NCBI GenBank assembly: GCA_903828515.1
Contig: CAIKMD010000007.1
Span: 1,768,706-1,832,705, forward strand
DNA from: an uncultured Rhodospirillales bacterium
Lineage (GTDB): Bacteria > Pseudomonadota > Alphaproteobacteria > ATCC43930 > CGMCC-115725
Length of the DNA stretch: 64,000 nucleotides
Reading direction: 5' to 3'
The notes beneath the pieces are model-generated. The model was not told the origin of the DNA, searched no databases, and worked only from the letters and a program-made list of their open reading frames with translations. Positions 33,053-44,120 of the stretch are shown here, one piece after another. The number at the start of each line of letters is the position of its first letter. Position 1 is the first letter of the stretch. A program made the position numbers and the translations under genes.

Positions 33053-36000
33053 ATGGCCGAATTGACCTTGCAGCACGGACTGAGCTTCGCGGATTTGTAT
33101 CGCCGCGATGGTCTGGCGCGTCTCGATGCCGCCTTCATGGAGCACCTCAAGGGGGCCGATGTCGCGCTGTTCAACCGGCTCGCCGCCGCCCGTCGCGAAC
33201 CGGAGACGTTGGCTGCCAAGGACGAGTCCGAACTGATCATCGAACTCGCCTCGCATCTCGAGGATTTTGTCGGCCTGCTGTTCGGTGTCACTGCCGAGCT
33301 TCGCGATCTGCAGGCCCGGCACGACGCCCTCGCGCCGATCTATTCGGTCAAGCGTCTCTTCGTCCAACGCCGCGCGGCCAAGGGCGCGACCCCGGAAGCG
33401 GTTGCCAAGATCGACGGGCCGGCGCTTGCCCGCGCGCTGGAAGCCCGCTTCGGCGAGCCGCTCACCGAACAGAGTTACGCGAAGCATGTCGGTGCCTGGC
33501 ATATCGACGAGGCGAAATACGCCGACGAACTGAACGACGCGGCGCAATACGCCGCCTGGGCGATCCATGCGCCCGAGGGTCGCAAGCTTCACGGCAAGGG
33601 TGTGCTGTTCAAGATACCGCATCGCCTGAATATGCAGCATCTCGTGCCGGTGACGACGATCGAACGGCACGGCGTGACGATGCTGCATCTGCCCGAGCAC
33701 GACCATCGCCACCGCGAAGGCTTTGCGCTGACCGATCAGGGCACCGATCTGACCGGCGCGCTCGATCAGGCGAATTACTGCATCTGGTGTCACGAGCAGG
33801 GCAAGGACAGTTGCTCGCACGGGATCAAGGACAAGAAAACCGGCGCCTTTGCCGGCTCGGTCTTCGGCGTGACCCTCGCGGGCTGTCCGCTCGAAGAAAA
33901 AATCTCCGAGATGAATCTGGTCAAGGCGCGTGGCAACAGTATCGGTGCGCTTGCCATCGCGGCGATCGACAACCCGATGATGGCGGCGACCGGCCACCGC
34001 ATCTGCAACGACTGCATGAAGGCCTGCATCTATCAAAAGCAGGAACCGGTCGATATTCCCCAGATCGAAACCCGCAATCTCAAGGACGTGATGGGATTGC
34101 CCTGGGGCTTCGAGATCTATTCGCTGCTGACGCGCTGGAATCCGCTTGATCTGCGCCGGCCGCTACCGAAGCCGGATACCGGTTATAAGGTTCTCGTCGT
34201 CGGACTTGGACCTGCGGGCTTTACCCTGTCGCATCATCTGATGAATGACGGGCATCACGTCGTCGGCATCGACGGATTGAAGATCGAACCGCTGCCCGAT
34301 GGCGTCGTCGGCAAGGATTTCAAGCCGATCCGCGATACGTCGGAAATCTGGGAAGGTCTCGACGACCGCGTGATGGCGGGGTTCGGCGGCGTCGCCGAAT
34401 ACGGCATCACCGTGCGCTGGGACAAGAATTTCCTCAAGGTGATCCGTCTCCTGCTCGAGCGGCGGCGGCAATTCTCGATGCATGGCGGCGTGCGCTTCGG
34501 CGGCACCATCACCATCGACGATGCATTCGCCTTGGGCTTCGACCATATCGCGCTCTGCGCGGGGGCCGGACGTCCGACCATCGTACCGATGAAGAACGGC
34601 CTCGCGCGCGGCGTTCGCCAGGCGTCGGACTTCCTAATGGCGCTGCAATTGACCGGCGCCGCGAAGACATCGAGCCTCGCCAATCTCACTGTGCGCTTGC
34701 CGATCGTGGTCATCGGCGGCGGTCTCACCGCGGTCGATACGGCGACGGAATCGCTCGCCTATTATCCGGTCCAGGTCGAAAAATTCCTGACCCGCTACGA
34801 AACCCTCGTCGAGGAGCGCGGCGAAGCCGCGGTGAGCGGGGGCTGGAGCCAGGAAGACCTGATCGTCGCCCTTCAGTTTATCGGGCATGCTCTCGACTTC
34901 CGCGCCGAGCGTGAGGCCGCCAAGGCCGAAGGCCGCCCGCCGAATCTCGTCAAGCTGATGAACGAGTGGGGCGGCGCCACCATTGCCTATCGCCGCCGTC
35001 TGATCGATGCACCCAGCTATACGCTCAACCACGAGGAAGTGGCGAAGGCGATGGAAGAGGGCATTCGCTTCGCCGAATGCCTGGCGCCCGAGGAAGTGAA
35101 CCTCGACCAGTTCGGGCATGCCGAATCACTGACGCTCTCGAAGCACAGCGTCAACGCGGACGGCAAGCTCATCAACACCGGCGAGGTGGTTACCTTGCCC
35201 GCGCGCACCATCCTGGTTGCCGCCGGCACGCAGCCCAACACCGTGCTCGCGCGCGAAGACGCGCAGGTCGAAATCGACGGACGCTATTTCCAGGCCTATG
35301 ACGAGCAGGGCAACAAGGTGAAGCCGCAGCGCGTCGCCAAGCCCGACAAGGTCGAGGTGCTGATCAATCATCAGCCCGACGGACGCTCGATCAGTTTCTT
35401 CGGCGATCTCCACCCGTCCTTTGCCGGCAACGTCGTGAAAGCGATGGGCAGCGCCAAGCTCGGCTATCCGGTGGTCAGTCGCGTGTTGGCGAAGACCAAG
35501 CCGACCGGGATCGAGCCGATGGCGCTGGCCGCGCTATTGGACGACGAACTGACGCCGCGGGTTCATGCGGTGGTCGAACTCGCGCCGAAGATCATCGAGG
35601 TGATTGTGCGGGCGCCGCTCGCGGCTCGCGCCTTCCAGCCCGGTCAGTTCTATCGCCTGCAGAATTACGAGACGCTGGCCCCCCGCACCGCTGACACGAT
35701 CCTCGCCATGGAAGGTCTCGCGTTGACGGGTGCGACCGTCGATCGGGAAAAGGGATTGCTCTCGACGATCGTCCTCGAGATGGGCGGGTCGAGCGATCTT
35801 TGCGCGGTGCTCAAGCCCGGCGAGCGGGTCATCCTGATGGGACCGACCGGAACACCAACCGAGACGCCGAGCGGCGAGACCGTGGTGCTGGTCGGTGGCG
35901 GGCTCGGCAATGCCGTGTTGCTGTCGATCGGTTCGGCGCTTCGCAAGGCCGGATCGAAAGTGCTGTATTTCGCCGGCTACAAGAAGCCGCAGGACCGCTA

Positions 36001-36529
36001 CAAGGTCGCCGAGATCGAAGCCGCGGCCGACGTTGTGGTCTGGTGCTGCGACACCGCGCCGGGTTTCGCCCCGACACGGCCGCAGGACAAGGCCTTCGTC
36101 GGCAACATCGTGGCCGCGATGGAAAATTATGCGGCGGGTTCGTTGGGCGATGGCTCGATCGATCTGGCGAGCGCCGACCGGCTGATCGTGATCGGCTCGG
36201 ACGCCATGATGGCCGCCATGGCGCGCGCGCGCGAAGGCGGATTGAAGCCCTATCTGAAGCCCGGACATCATGCGGTCGCATCGATCAATTCGCCGATGCA
36301 ATGCATGATGAAGGAAATCTGCGCCCAGTGCCTTCAGACGCAACGCGATCCGGTCACCGGCGAGGAGACGGTCGTGTTCACCTGCTTCAACCAGGATCAG
36401 TCGCTCGACCGCGTCGATTTCAAGGTCCTGCGCGAACGCCTCGGCCAGAACCGGCTCGAGGAAAAGATCGGTGCGCTGTGGATCGATCGCTGCCTCAAGC
36501 AGCTTGGTCAGCGCCAGGCCGCCGAGTAG
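33053..36529 (+). CDS. Fused NfnB-NfnA-like flavoprotein oxidoreductase
   Basis: 1158 residues, cytoplasmic. There is an N-terminal extension of about 230 residues. An Fe-S region follows with Cys243, 246, 254, 278, 318, 321 and 325. Next is a GltD/NfnB-like FAD domain (VVGLGPAGFTLS at about 382) with an NAD(P) site (IVVIGGGLTAVDTATE at about 550). A C-terminal NfnA/PyrK-like FNR domain spans about 845-1150 (QPGQFYRLQNYE, VVLVGGGLGNAVLL) with a [2Fe-2S] Cys set MQCMMKEICAQCLQT plus FTCFNQ. NfnAB normally has two subunits and bifurcates electrons between NADH, NADPH and ferredoxin. A single-chain version is an inference from domain order. It stands alone, with a leader hairpin. Confidence 0.8.
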   Translation: MAELTLQHGLSFADLYRRDGLARLDAAFMEHLKGADVALFNRLAAARREPETLAAKDESELIIELASHLEDFVGLLFGVTAELRDLQARHDALAPIYSVKRLFVQRRAAKGATPEAVAKIDGPALARALEARFGEPLTEQSYAKHVGAWHIDEAKYADELNDAAQYAAWAIHAPEGRKLHGKGVLFKIPHRLNMQHLVPVTTIERHGVTMLHLPEHDHRHREGFALTDQGTDLTGALDQANYCIWCHEQGKDSCSHGIKDKKTGAFAGSVFGVTLAGCPLEEKISEMNLVKARGNSIGALAIAAIDNPMMAATGHRICNDCMKACIYQKQEPVDIPQIETRNLKDVMGLPWGFEIYSLLTRWNPLDLRRPLPKPDTGYKVLVVGLGPAGFTLSHHLMNDGHHVVGIDGLKIEPLPDGVVGKDFKPIRDTSEIWEGLDDRVMAGFGGVAEYGITVRWDKNFLKVIRLLLERRRQFSMHGGVRFGGTITIDDAFALGFDHIALCAGAGRPTIVPMKNGLARGVRQASDFLMALQLTGAAKTSSLANLTVRLPIVVIGGGLTAVDTATESLAYYPVQVEKFLTRYETLVEERGEAAVSGGWSQEDLIVALQFIGHALDFRAEREAAKAEGRPPNLVKLMNEWGGATIAYRRRLIDAPSYTLNHEEVAKAMEEGIRFAECLAPEEVNLDQFGHAESLTLSKHSVNADGKLINTGEVVTLPARTILVAAGTQPNTVLAREDAQVEIDGRYFQAYDEQGNKVKPQRVAKPDKVEVLINHQPDGRSISFFGDLHPSFAGNVVKAMGSAKLGYPVVSRVLAKTKPTGIEPMALAALLDDELTPRVHAVVELAPKIIEVIVRAPLAARAFQPGQFYRLQNYETLAPRTADTILAMEGLALTGATVDREKGLLSTIVLEMGGSSDLCAVLKPGERVILMGPTGTPTETPSGETVVLVGGGLGNAVLLSIGSALRKAGSKVLYFAGYKKPQDRYKVAEIEAAADVVVWCCDTAPGFAPTRPQDKAFVGNIVAAMENYAAGSLGDGSIDLASADRLIVIGSDAMMAAMARAREGGLKPYLKPGHHAVASINSPMQCMMKEICAQCLQTQRDPVTGEETVVFTCFNQDQSLDRVDFKVLRERLGQNRLEEKIGALWIDRCLKQLGQRQAAE

Positions 36530-36546
36530 ACCGCACTGCTTGAGCC

Positions 36547-37323
36547 TCAATCGACGAGGCGGCGCCAGCCTTCGGTGCTGCTGAGTGCTTCGAGCGGACG
36601 GAACCGCGCCTTGTAGGCCATCTTGTCGCTCTCGGCGATCCAGTAGCCGAGATAGACGTAAGGCAGGCGCCGGCGCCGCGCTTCGTCGACCAGCCACAGG
36701 ACGAGCATCGTCCCGAGGCTGCGCTTGTCCGCATCGGGTGAGAAGAAGCTGTAGACGGCGGAAAGCCCGTCATCGAGCGGATCGTAGAGTCCGGTGCCGT
36801 AAAGGATACCGCCGACATCGCGCAGTTCGACCATCTTGGTCGGGACCGGGCTGTCCTCGACCATGGCCTGGTAATCGCCGAACGTCATCGCCGCCATGTC
36901 GCCGTCGACGTGACGCAGGCGTTGGTAACGTTGAAACAGCCGGAACTGTTCGAGCGTCGCGTCGGCCTCGACCGGCCGCGCAATCAAATCGCTGTTGACG
37001 TTACGCACCCGGCGCAGCGAGCGGCTCTCGATGAAGTCGGCGACCGGAATCCGCACCGGTACGCAGCTCTGGCAATCGATGCAGGCCGGGCGGTAGGCGA
37101 GGTGATGGCTGCGGCGGAAGCCGCCGCGCGATAGCTCGTTGTAGAAGGACGAGGCGTGGCGCCCGGTGAGTTCGGTGACGAGCTTGCGTTCGATCTTGCC
37201 GGGGACGTAGGGGCAAGGCAGGGCGGCCGTGCGATAGAAAGGTTGTGGCGCAACCGAAAGCCGCTCGGGCGCGTCCTGCCGCTGCCGCTGCCGTGGCTTT
37301 CCCTGATTGTTGCCTTCGGGCAT
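36547..37323 (-). CDS. bpt: Aspartate/glutamate leucyltransferase (N-end rule)
   Basis: 258 residues, the Bpt/Ate1 family. The N-terminal domain has CPYVPGKIERKLVTELTG and HLAYRPACIDCQSCVPVRIP; the C-terminal GNAT-like part has LGTMLVLWLVDEARRRRLPYVYLGYWIAESDKMAYKARFRP, the family signature. It transfers Leu from Leu-tRNA to proteins with N-terminal Asp or Glu, marking them for ClpS/ClpAP. It converges with the Nfn-like gene 17 bases away. Confidence 0.93.
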   Translation of the reverse strand: MPEGNNQGKPRQRQRQDAPERLSVAPQPFYRTAALPCPYVPGKIERKLVTELTGRHASSFYNELSRGGFRRSHHLAYRPACIDCQSCVPVRIPVADFIESRSLRRVRNVNSDLIARPVEADATLEQFRLFQRYQRLRHVDGDMAAMTFGDYQAMVEDSPVPTKMVELRDVGGILYGTGLYDPLDDGLSAVYSFFSPDADKRSLGTMLVLWLVDEARRRRLPYVYLGYWIAESDKMAYKARFRPLEALSSTEGWRRLVD

Positions 37324-37387
37324 TCCTTGGTACTTCCGGTCTGAGCCGTGTCGATTATGAACGACACAGACGGTATAAGGCCAGTGC

Positions 37388-38008
37388 TTATGTCAGGCCA
37401 ATCATAATGCATTTGCGATAGGCCGGACGTTCGCGGAGCCGCTCGTACCACGCCTCCAAATGAGGCAAGCGCTGGCGCTCGATCGGCAATTCGAAAAACC
37501 GGTAGGTGAGAATCCCGACGGGGATGTCGCCGATGCCGAATTCGGCGCCGCCGACATAGGTGCTGTCGGCGAGATAGCGGTCGAGCATGGCGAGGCTCTT
37601 GTTGCTCCGCGCGACGGCTTCGGCGATCTTCGCCATGTCGCGCTCGGCGGGCTTCGATCGGATGAGCCCCCAGAATGCCGGCGTGATCGCCGGCGTCAGC
37701 GTGGTCAGTGCCCAGTCGAGCCATTTGTCGCCCGGCGCACGCGCGCGAGGATCGGCTGGATAGAATTTTCCGCCACTGTATTTGGCCGCGAGGTAACGCA
37801 GGATCGAATTCGATTCCCAGAGGACGAGATCGTCTTCGATCAGGGTCGGAACAAGTTCGTTGGGATTGAGCGTGTGATATTCCGGCGTGTGGTTGCCGCC
37901 ATGTTCGAGCCCGTAAAGCTCAAGCTCGAATTTCGTGCCCATCTCCTCGAGGAGCCAGAGCACTTTCTGGGTGTTGTAGGAATTCGGTCGTCCGAGGATG
38001 CGAATCAT
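37388..38008 (-). CDS. Glutathione S-transferase family protein
   Basis: 206 residues. The thioredoxin-like N-terminal domain has RPNSYNTQKVLWLLEEMG, a cis-Pro in ELVPTLIEDD and WESNSILRYLAAKY (Glu-Ser glutathione contact). The helical C-terminal domain has EFGIGDIPVGILTYRFFELP. It likely conjugates or reduces with glutathione in the cytoplasm; the specific substrate is unknown. It lies just upstream of bpt on the same strand, with 64 bases between. Confidence 0.88.
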   Translation of the reverse strand: MIRILGRPNSYNTQKVLWLLEEMGTKFELELYGLEHGGNHTPEYHTLNPNELVPTLIEDDLVLWESNSILRYLAAKYSGGKFYPADPRARAPGDKWLDWALTTLTPAITPAFWGLIRSKPAERDMAKIAEAVARSNKSLAMLDRYLADSTYVGGAEFGIGDIPVGILTYRFFELPIERQRLPHLEAWYERLRERPAYRKCIMIGLT

Positions 38009-38038
38009 GCCGCGATCATGCCGCGGTGGAAAGCGGAG

Positions 38039-39046
38039 TCAACCGCCCGGCTTTTTCGGGGGGACCGGTTGAGCCGGCATCGGCGCGTTGTTCTCGCGCA
38101 GCAAGACGATGCTGATGCGGCGGTTTTGCGGATCCGACGGATTGGCTTTGTCGATCGGATCGCCGTCGGCCATGCCGACCACGCGCTGAAGCCGGGCGGG
38201 GGCGAAGCCCTGGTTGATGAATTCGCGCCGGCTGGCATTGGCGCGGTCGGTCGACAATTCCCAGTTCGTGTATTTCGCATTGGCCGCGTATTGCGTCGAA
38301 TCGGTGTGCCCGGTGATCGACACCTTGTTCGGCAGTTTCGCGATCACTTGCGCCACGAGCGATGTAAGCTTCTTGGCGGTGTCCCCCGGCTCGGCCGAAC
38401 CGGTCGGGAACATCGCCGATTTGTCCTGGTCGACGAGCTGGATGCGCAAGCCTTCCGGCGTCTCGTCGATCTTCAGGTTTTGGGCGAGGCCCTGTAGGTC
38501 GGGAACCTGCTTCACCGCCTGTTCGAGCGCCGACTTGGCGTCCTGAAACTGTTTTTCCTCTTTCGCGGCGAGCTGCTTTTGCAGTTCCTCGTCGCTGACC
38601 TTCTTGTCGGCGTTGGTGCCGGCATTGGTGTCGGTGTTGGCGACGGGTGCGCCCGCGGTATCGCTCTGCTCGGTGTCCTGACCCGACGTGCCCCCGTCAT
38701 CGCCGTCGTCGCCTTCGGTCGGCTGGCGCAAGGCGTTGTGGCTGAGTTCGAAGCTGGGCAAGGACTGCGACACGCTGGAGGCGCCCGGACTGCCAACAGT
38801 CAGGCCGCCGAGCACGCCGCCGGCACCGCTGGCGGATTTCGACGTGATGGTGGGCTCGAAATAATCGGCGATGCCGCGCTTTTGCACGTCGGTGGTGACG
38901 TTCAACAGCCAGAGCAGCATGAAGAACGCCATCATCGCGGTCACGAAGTCGGCGTAGGCGACCTTCCAGGCGCCGCCATGATGACCATGGCCGCCCTTCT
39001 TGATCTTCTTGATGATGATGGGCGCGCCGCCCGCGTGCTTTGCCAT
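38039..39046 (-). CDS. motB: Flagellar stator protein MotB
   Basis: 335 residues. A basic N-terminus (KKIKKGGHGHHGG) precedes one membrane segment with the proton-carrying Asp33 in YADFVTAMMAFFMLLWLLNV. A linker of about 100 residues is rich in Gly, Ser, Asp and Thr. The C-terminal OmpA/MotB domain has VSITGHTDSTQYA and LSTDRANASRREFINQG for peptidoglycan anchoring. It starts three bases after motA. With MotA it forms the stator driving flagellar rotation. No other flagellar gene is in the window. Confidence 0.93.
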   Translation of the reverse strand: MAKHAGGAPIIIKKIKKGGHGHHGGAWKVAYADFVTAMMAFFMLLWLLNVTTDVQKRGIADYFEPTITSKSASGAGGVLGGLTVGSPGASSVSQSLPSFELSHNALRQPTEGDDGDDGGTSGQDTEQSDTAGAPVANTDTNAGTNADKKVSDEELQKQLAAKEEKQFQDAKSALEQAVKQVPDLQGLAQNLKIDETPEGLRIQLVDQDKSAMFPTGSAEPGDTAKKLTSLVAQVIAKLPNKVSITGHTDSTQYAANAKYTNWELSTDRANASRREFINQGFAPARLQRVVGMADGDPIDKANPSDPQNRRISIVLLRENNAPMPAQPVPPKKPGG

Positions 39047-39049
39047 GGA

Positions 39050-39913
39050 TCAGGCCGCCTGCGGCATGTTCTCCACTGCCTCTTCGACCTCGTAGAAGGT
39101 CGGGCGGACATCGGTGTTCAGCGCCTTGCGGGCGAACTCGACCGCGACCGACGGTGCATAGCCCTGCATGTAGGCAAGGATCCCGGCTTTCATGCAGAGG
39201 AAATAGCGTTCCTCCGCGTCGCCGCGGTTTTTGATGGCGGCGGCGATCGGCGCAATGAAGCCGTACGACAACAAAATGCCCATGAACGTACCGACGAGCG
39301 CGCCGCCGATCAGGTGACCCAGCACGGCCGGCGGCTCGGTGATCGAGCCCATGGTGTGAATGACGCCCAGCACGGCGGCCACAATGCCCAGCGCGGGCAT
39401 GGCGTCGGCCACGGAGCCGATGGCGCCCGCGACCGCATGGTGTTCTTCGCGGTGGATGTTCAAATCCTCATCCATCAGCGTCTCCATCTCGTGATGGTTG
39501 TCGGTGCCGAGGGTGAGGAGGCGAAGATAGTCGCAAAGGAACGTCACGGCATGATGATCGTGAAGGAAGGTCGGGAATTTGGAAAAGAGCGTGCTCTCTT
39601 CCGGTTTCTCGACATGGGCTTCAAGCGCGAGCGCGCCCTTGGTCTTCGCCATCTTGAAGAGGGCGTAGAGCATGGTCAGCAACTCGAGATAGGCCTTCTT
39701 GTCGAATTTCTCGCCCTTGAACAGGGCGGGGATGGCCTTGCCGGCGGCGGACAGCACCGGCTTGCGATTGGAGGTGATGAAACCGCCGATGGCGGCGCCA
39801 ACGATGATCATGACCTCGAAGGGCTGGAACAGCACGTCGAGATGGCCGCCACCGGCGACATAGCCACCGACGACGCTCGCAAGGACGACGACGCAACCGA
39901 CGATAACGAGCAT
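39050..39913 (-). CDS. motA: Flagellar stator protein MotA
   Basis: 287 residues, the normal MotA length. The start at 39913 (MLVIVGCVVVLASVVGGYVAGGGHL) is the family-typical N-terminus; the longer frame upstream was rejected. Four membrane segments are visible, with the torque-loop block LLTLGTDNHHEMETLMDEDLNIHREEHHAVAGAIGSVADAMPALGIVAAVLGVIHTMG and the conserved Pro residues. The ribosome site is weak. It is the first gene of motAB and is divergent from hemB. Confidence 0.93.
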   Translation of the reverse strand: MLVIVGCVVVLASVVGGYVAGGGHLDVLFQPFEVMIIVGAAIGGFITSNRKPVLSAAGKAIPALFKGEKFDKKAYLELLTMLYALFKMAKTKGALALEAHVEKPEESTLFSKFPTFLHDHHAVTFLCDYLRLLTLGTDNHHEMETLMDEDLNIHREEHHAVAGAIGSVADAMPALGIVAAVLGVIHTMGSITEPPAVLGHLIGGALVGTFMGILLSYGFIAPIAAAIKNRGDAEERYFLCMKAGILAYMQGYAPSVAVEFARKALNTDVRPTFYEVEEAVENMPQAA

Positions 39914-40001
39914 GGCAGGGAAATTCTTTCCGGGATGCCGTGGAGAGCCCCTGTAATGTGCTTGATTGCTGTTAAGAATCCCTTTCGCGACCGGGCGCTG
40001 A

Positions 40002-41953
<1,952 letters not shown>

Positions 41954-41961
<8 letters not shown>

Positions 41962-42796
41962 GAAGGAAGTCGCGGATGATCGTGATCTGATCCGGCGCCA
42001 TCAGTGCGGGCGCGTGGCCGATGCCGGGAAACTCGACGAGCCGCGCGCGCGGCCCGCGTTGCGTCATCGCCTGCGCCACGTCGGCGGGCAGGATGTCGGA
42101 TTGAACGCCGCGTAGCAGGAGAGTCGGCAGCTTGATCTGATCCCATTGCATCCAAAGATCGACGTCGGCGATCGGGCCCTTCTTGAAGGCCTCGGCGATT
42201 TTCGGGTCGTAGTGCAGGGCGAAACTTCCGTCGTCTTTGCGCCGCGACGAGTGCAGAGCCATGTGCTGCCATTGTGCGTCGGTGAGCGGACCGAACGGTG
42301 CGTGGACGCGGCGCAATGCCGCCTCGAGCGTGGCGAGATCGGGAAAGCTCGGGTCGGCGCCGACATAGAGGCCGATGCGCTCCAATCCATCTTTCGGAAT
42401 GAATGCGCCGACATCGTTGATGACGAGGCGGCGCAGCGGCGCGTTGGGCAATGCCGCGAGCAACATGCCGATGATCCCGCCCATCGAGGTGCCGACCCAA
42501 TCGACCTGCTCGACGTCGAGCCGCGCGATCAGAGTGACGATATCGGAGAGATAAAGCGGATAGCCGTAATCATCGGCGATCGTGAGCCAGTCGCTTTTGC
42601 CGCGCCCCGGCATGTCGGGACAGATCACGCGATAATCGGCCGAGAGTGCTTGCGCCAACACGTCGAAGTCGCGTGCATTGCGGGTCAGGCCATGGACACA
42701 CAGCACGGTGCGCGCGTCCTTCGGGCCAGGCCACTCGACATAGGCGAGGCGGTGGAAACCATGCGGTCCGACACAGAGGAGGCTGCGCTCGATCAT
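41954..42796 (-). CDS. Alpha/beta-fold hydrolase
   Basis: 280 residues from the ATG at 42796 (MIERSLLCVGPHGFHRLAYVEWPG). The oxyanion motif is VLCVHGLTRNARDFD, the nucleophile Ser is in WVGTSMGGIIGM, an acid is likely in LRGVQSDILPAD and the His is in FPGIGHAPAL. The longer frame upstream lacks any domain and was rejected. Substrate unknown. The stop overlaps the start of the methyltransferase gene, so the two are co-expressed. Confidence 0.88.
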
Positions 42797-42926
42797 CTGT
42801 TCAGCATCGCCCGCCTGATCGAAGGGATCAAGCACCGACGCGCGACGCGCGGCCGACAAAGATTGCCGGGCAGGGCGGTCTCGGCTAAGACGGGCGCCAA
42901 TCGCCAGGATGAAGAGGGGACACGAG

Positions 42927-44081
42927 ATGGCCGTTCGCGGGCCGCTTTCCGGCATTACCGTCGTCGACCTGTCGCGCATCCTTGCGGGCCCCTATTGCAC
43001 GCTGCTGATGGCCGAAATGGGTGCGCGGATCATCAAGGTGGAACAGCCGGGCACCGGCGATGACGCGCGGGCTTACGGGCCGTTCGTCAAAGGCAAGTCG
43101 GCCTATTTCGCCTCGATCAATCGCGGCAAGGAATCGATCGCGCTTGATCTCAAGATGCCCGAGGATCGTCATACGTTTGAAAAGCTCCTCGAAAAGGCCG
43201 ATGTCATCGTCGAGAATTTTCGGCCCGGCACGATGGAAAAACTCGGCTATGGCTGGGAAACGCTGCACAAGACCTATCCCAATCTGATCTACGCCAGTGC
43301 GTCCGGGTTTGGTCACACCGGCCCGCATTCCAAGGACCCGGCCTACGATATGGTCGTGCAGGGCATGGGCGGGATTATGAGCGTGACCGGCTTTCCGGGC
43401 GGCCAGCCGACGCGCATCGGCATGTCGATCGGCGATATCGGCGCCGGGCTCTACACGGCCGTCGCGGTCAATGCCGCGCTGCTCCATCGTTGTCGCACCG
43501 GTGAAACCACCAAGATCGACATCGGGATGTTCGATTGCCAGTTGGCGCTGCTCGAAGGCATCGTCGCGCGCTACACGGTCGAAGGCGAGGTGCCCGGTCC
43601 GATCGGTTCGCGCCACGCCACCATTACGCCGTTCCAAGCCTTCAAGACCGGCGACGGCAACATCATCATCGCTGCGGGCAACGACAGCCTCTTCGTCAAG
43701 CTGGCGGACGCGCTCGGGCACCCCGAAATGGCGCAGAACCCCGATTACAAGACCAACGATCTGCGCAAGCTGCATCAGGCGCGGCTGCAGGACGAAATCG
43801 AAGCGATCCTGGCTGCGAAGACGACGGCGCAATGGATCGAGATCATCGGTCTCGCCGGCGTGCCTTGCGGCCCGATCAACAACATCGCCCAGGCGTTGCA
43901 ACATCCGCAGGTCGAAGCGCGGAACATGCTGGTGTCCGTGCCGGATGGCAGCGGCGGCACGCTGAAACTGTCAGGCAATCCGCTGAAGATGTCCGCCTTC
44001 GCCGATCCGACGACGCGCGATGCCGCGCCCGACCTCGACGCCAATCACGCCGCAATCTTGAAAGAACTGGGGCTCGATTAG
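42927..44081 (+). CDS. CaiB/BaiF family (type III) CoA-transferase
   Basis: 384 residues with the ATG at 42927 supported by AGAGGGG at 42913-42919. The family start is GPLSGITVVDLSRILAGPYCTLLMAEMGARIIKVEQPGTGD. The catalytic Asp is in DPAYDMVVQGMGGIMSVTG, and TRIGMSIGDIGAGLYTAVAV follows. It moves CoA between carboxylic acids, for instance in carnitine, succinyl or aromatic acid metabolism. Substrate unknown. It is divergent from the hydrolase gene and followed by a palindromic repeat at 44093-44115. Confidence 0.9.
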   Translation: MAVRGPLSGITVVDLSRILAGPYCTLLMAEMGARIIKVEQPGTGDDARAYGPFVKGKSAYFASINRGKESIALDLKMPEDRHTFEKLLEKADVIVENFRPGTMEKLGYGWETLHKTYPNLIYASASGFGHTGPHSKDPAYDMVVQGMGGIMSVTGFPGGQPTRIGMSIGDIGAGLYTAVAVNAALLHRCRTGETTKIDIGMFDCQLALLEGIVARYTVEGEVPGPIGSRHATITPFQAFKTGDGNIIIAAGNDSLFVKLADALGHPEMAQNPDYKTNDLRKLHQARLQDEIEAILAAKTTAQWIEIIGLAGVPCGPINNIAQALQHPQVEARNMLVSVPDGSGGTLKLSGNPLKMSAFADPTTRDAAPDLDANHAAILKELGLD

Positions 44082-44092
44082 TTCCAACCGTC

Positions 44093-44115
44093 ATGCGCGG
44101 GCCTGTCCCGCGCAT
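44093..44115. repeat. REP-like palindrome in a convergent gene gap
   Basis: ATGCGCGGG (44093-44101) pairs perfectly with CCCGCGCAT (44107-44115) around loop CCTGT. The surrounding CCGTC...CCAGCC context matches the shape of the short palindromic repeats (CGTCATNCCNGGG-type) scattered between genes in many alphaproteobacteria. It probably also works as a bidirectional terminator between the CoA-transferase and dioxygenase genes. Confidence 0.5.
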
Positions 44116-44120
44116 CCAGC

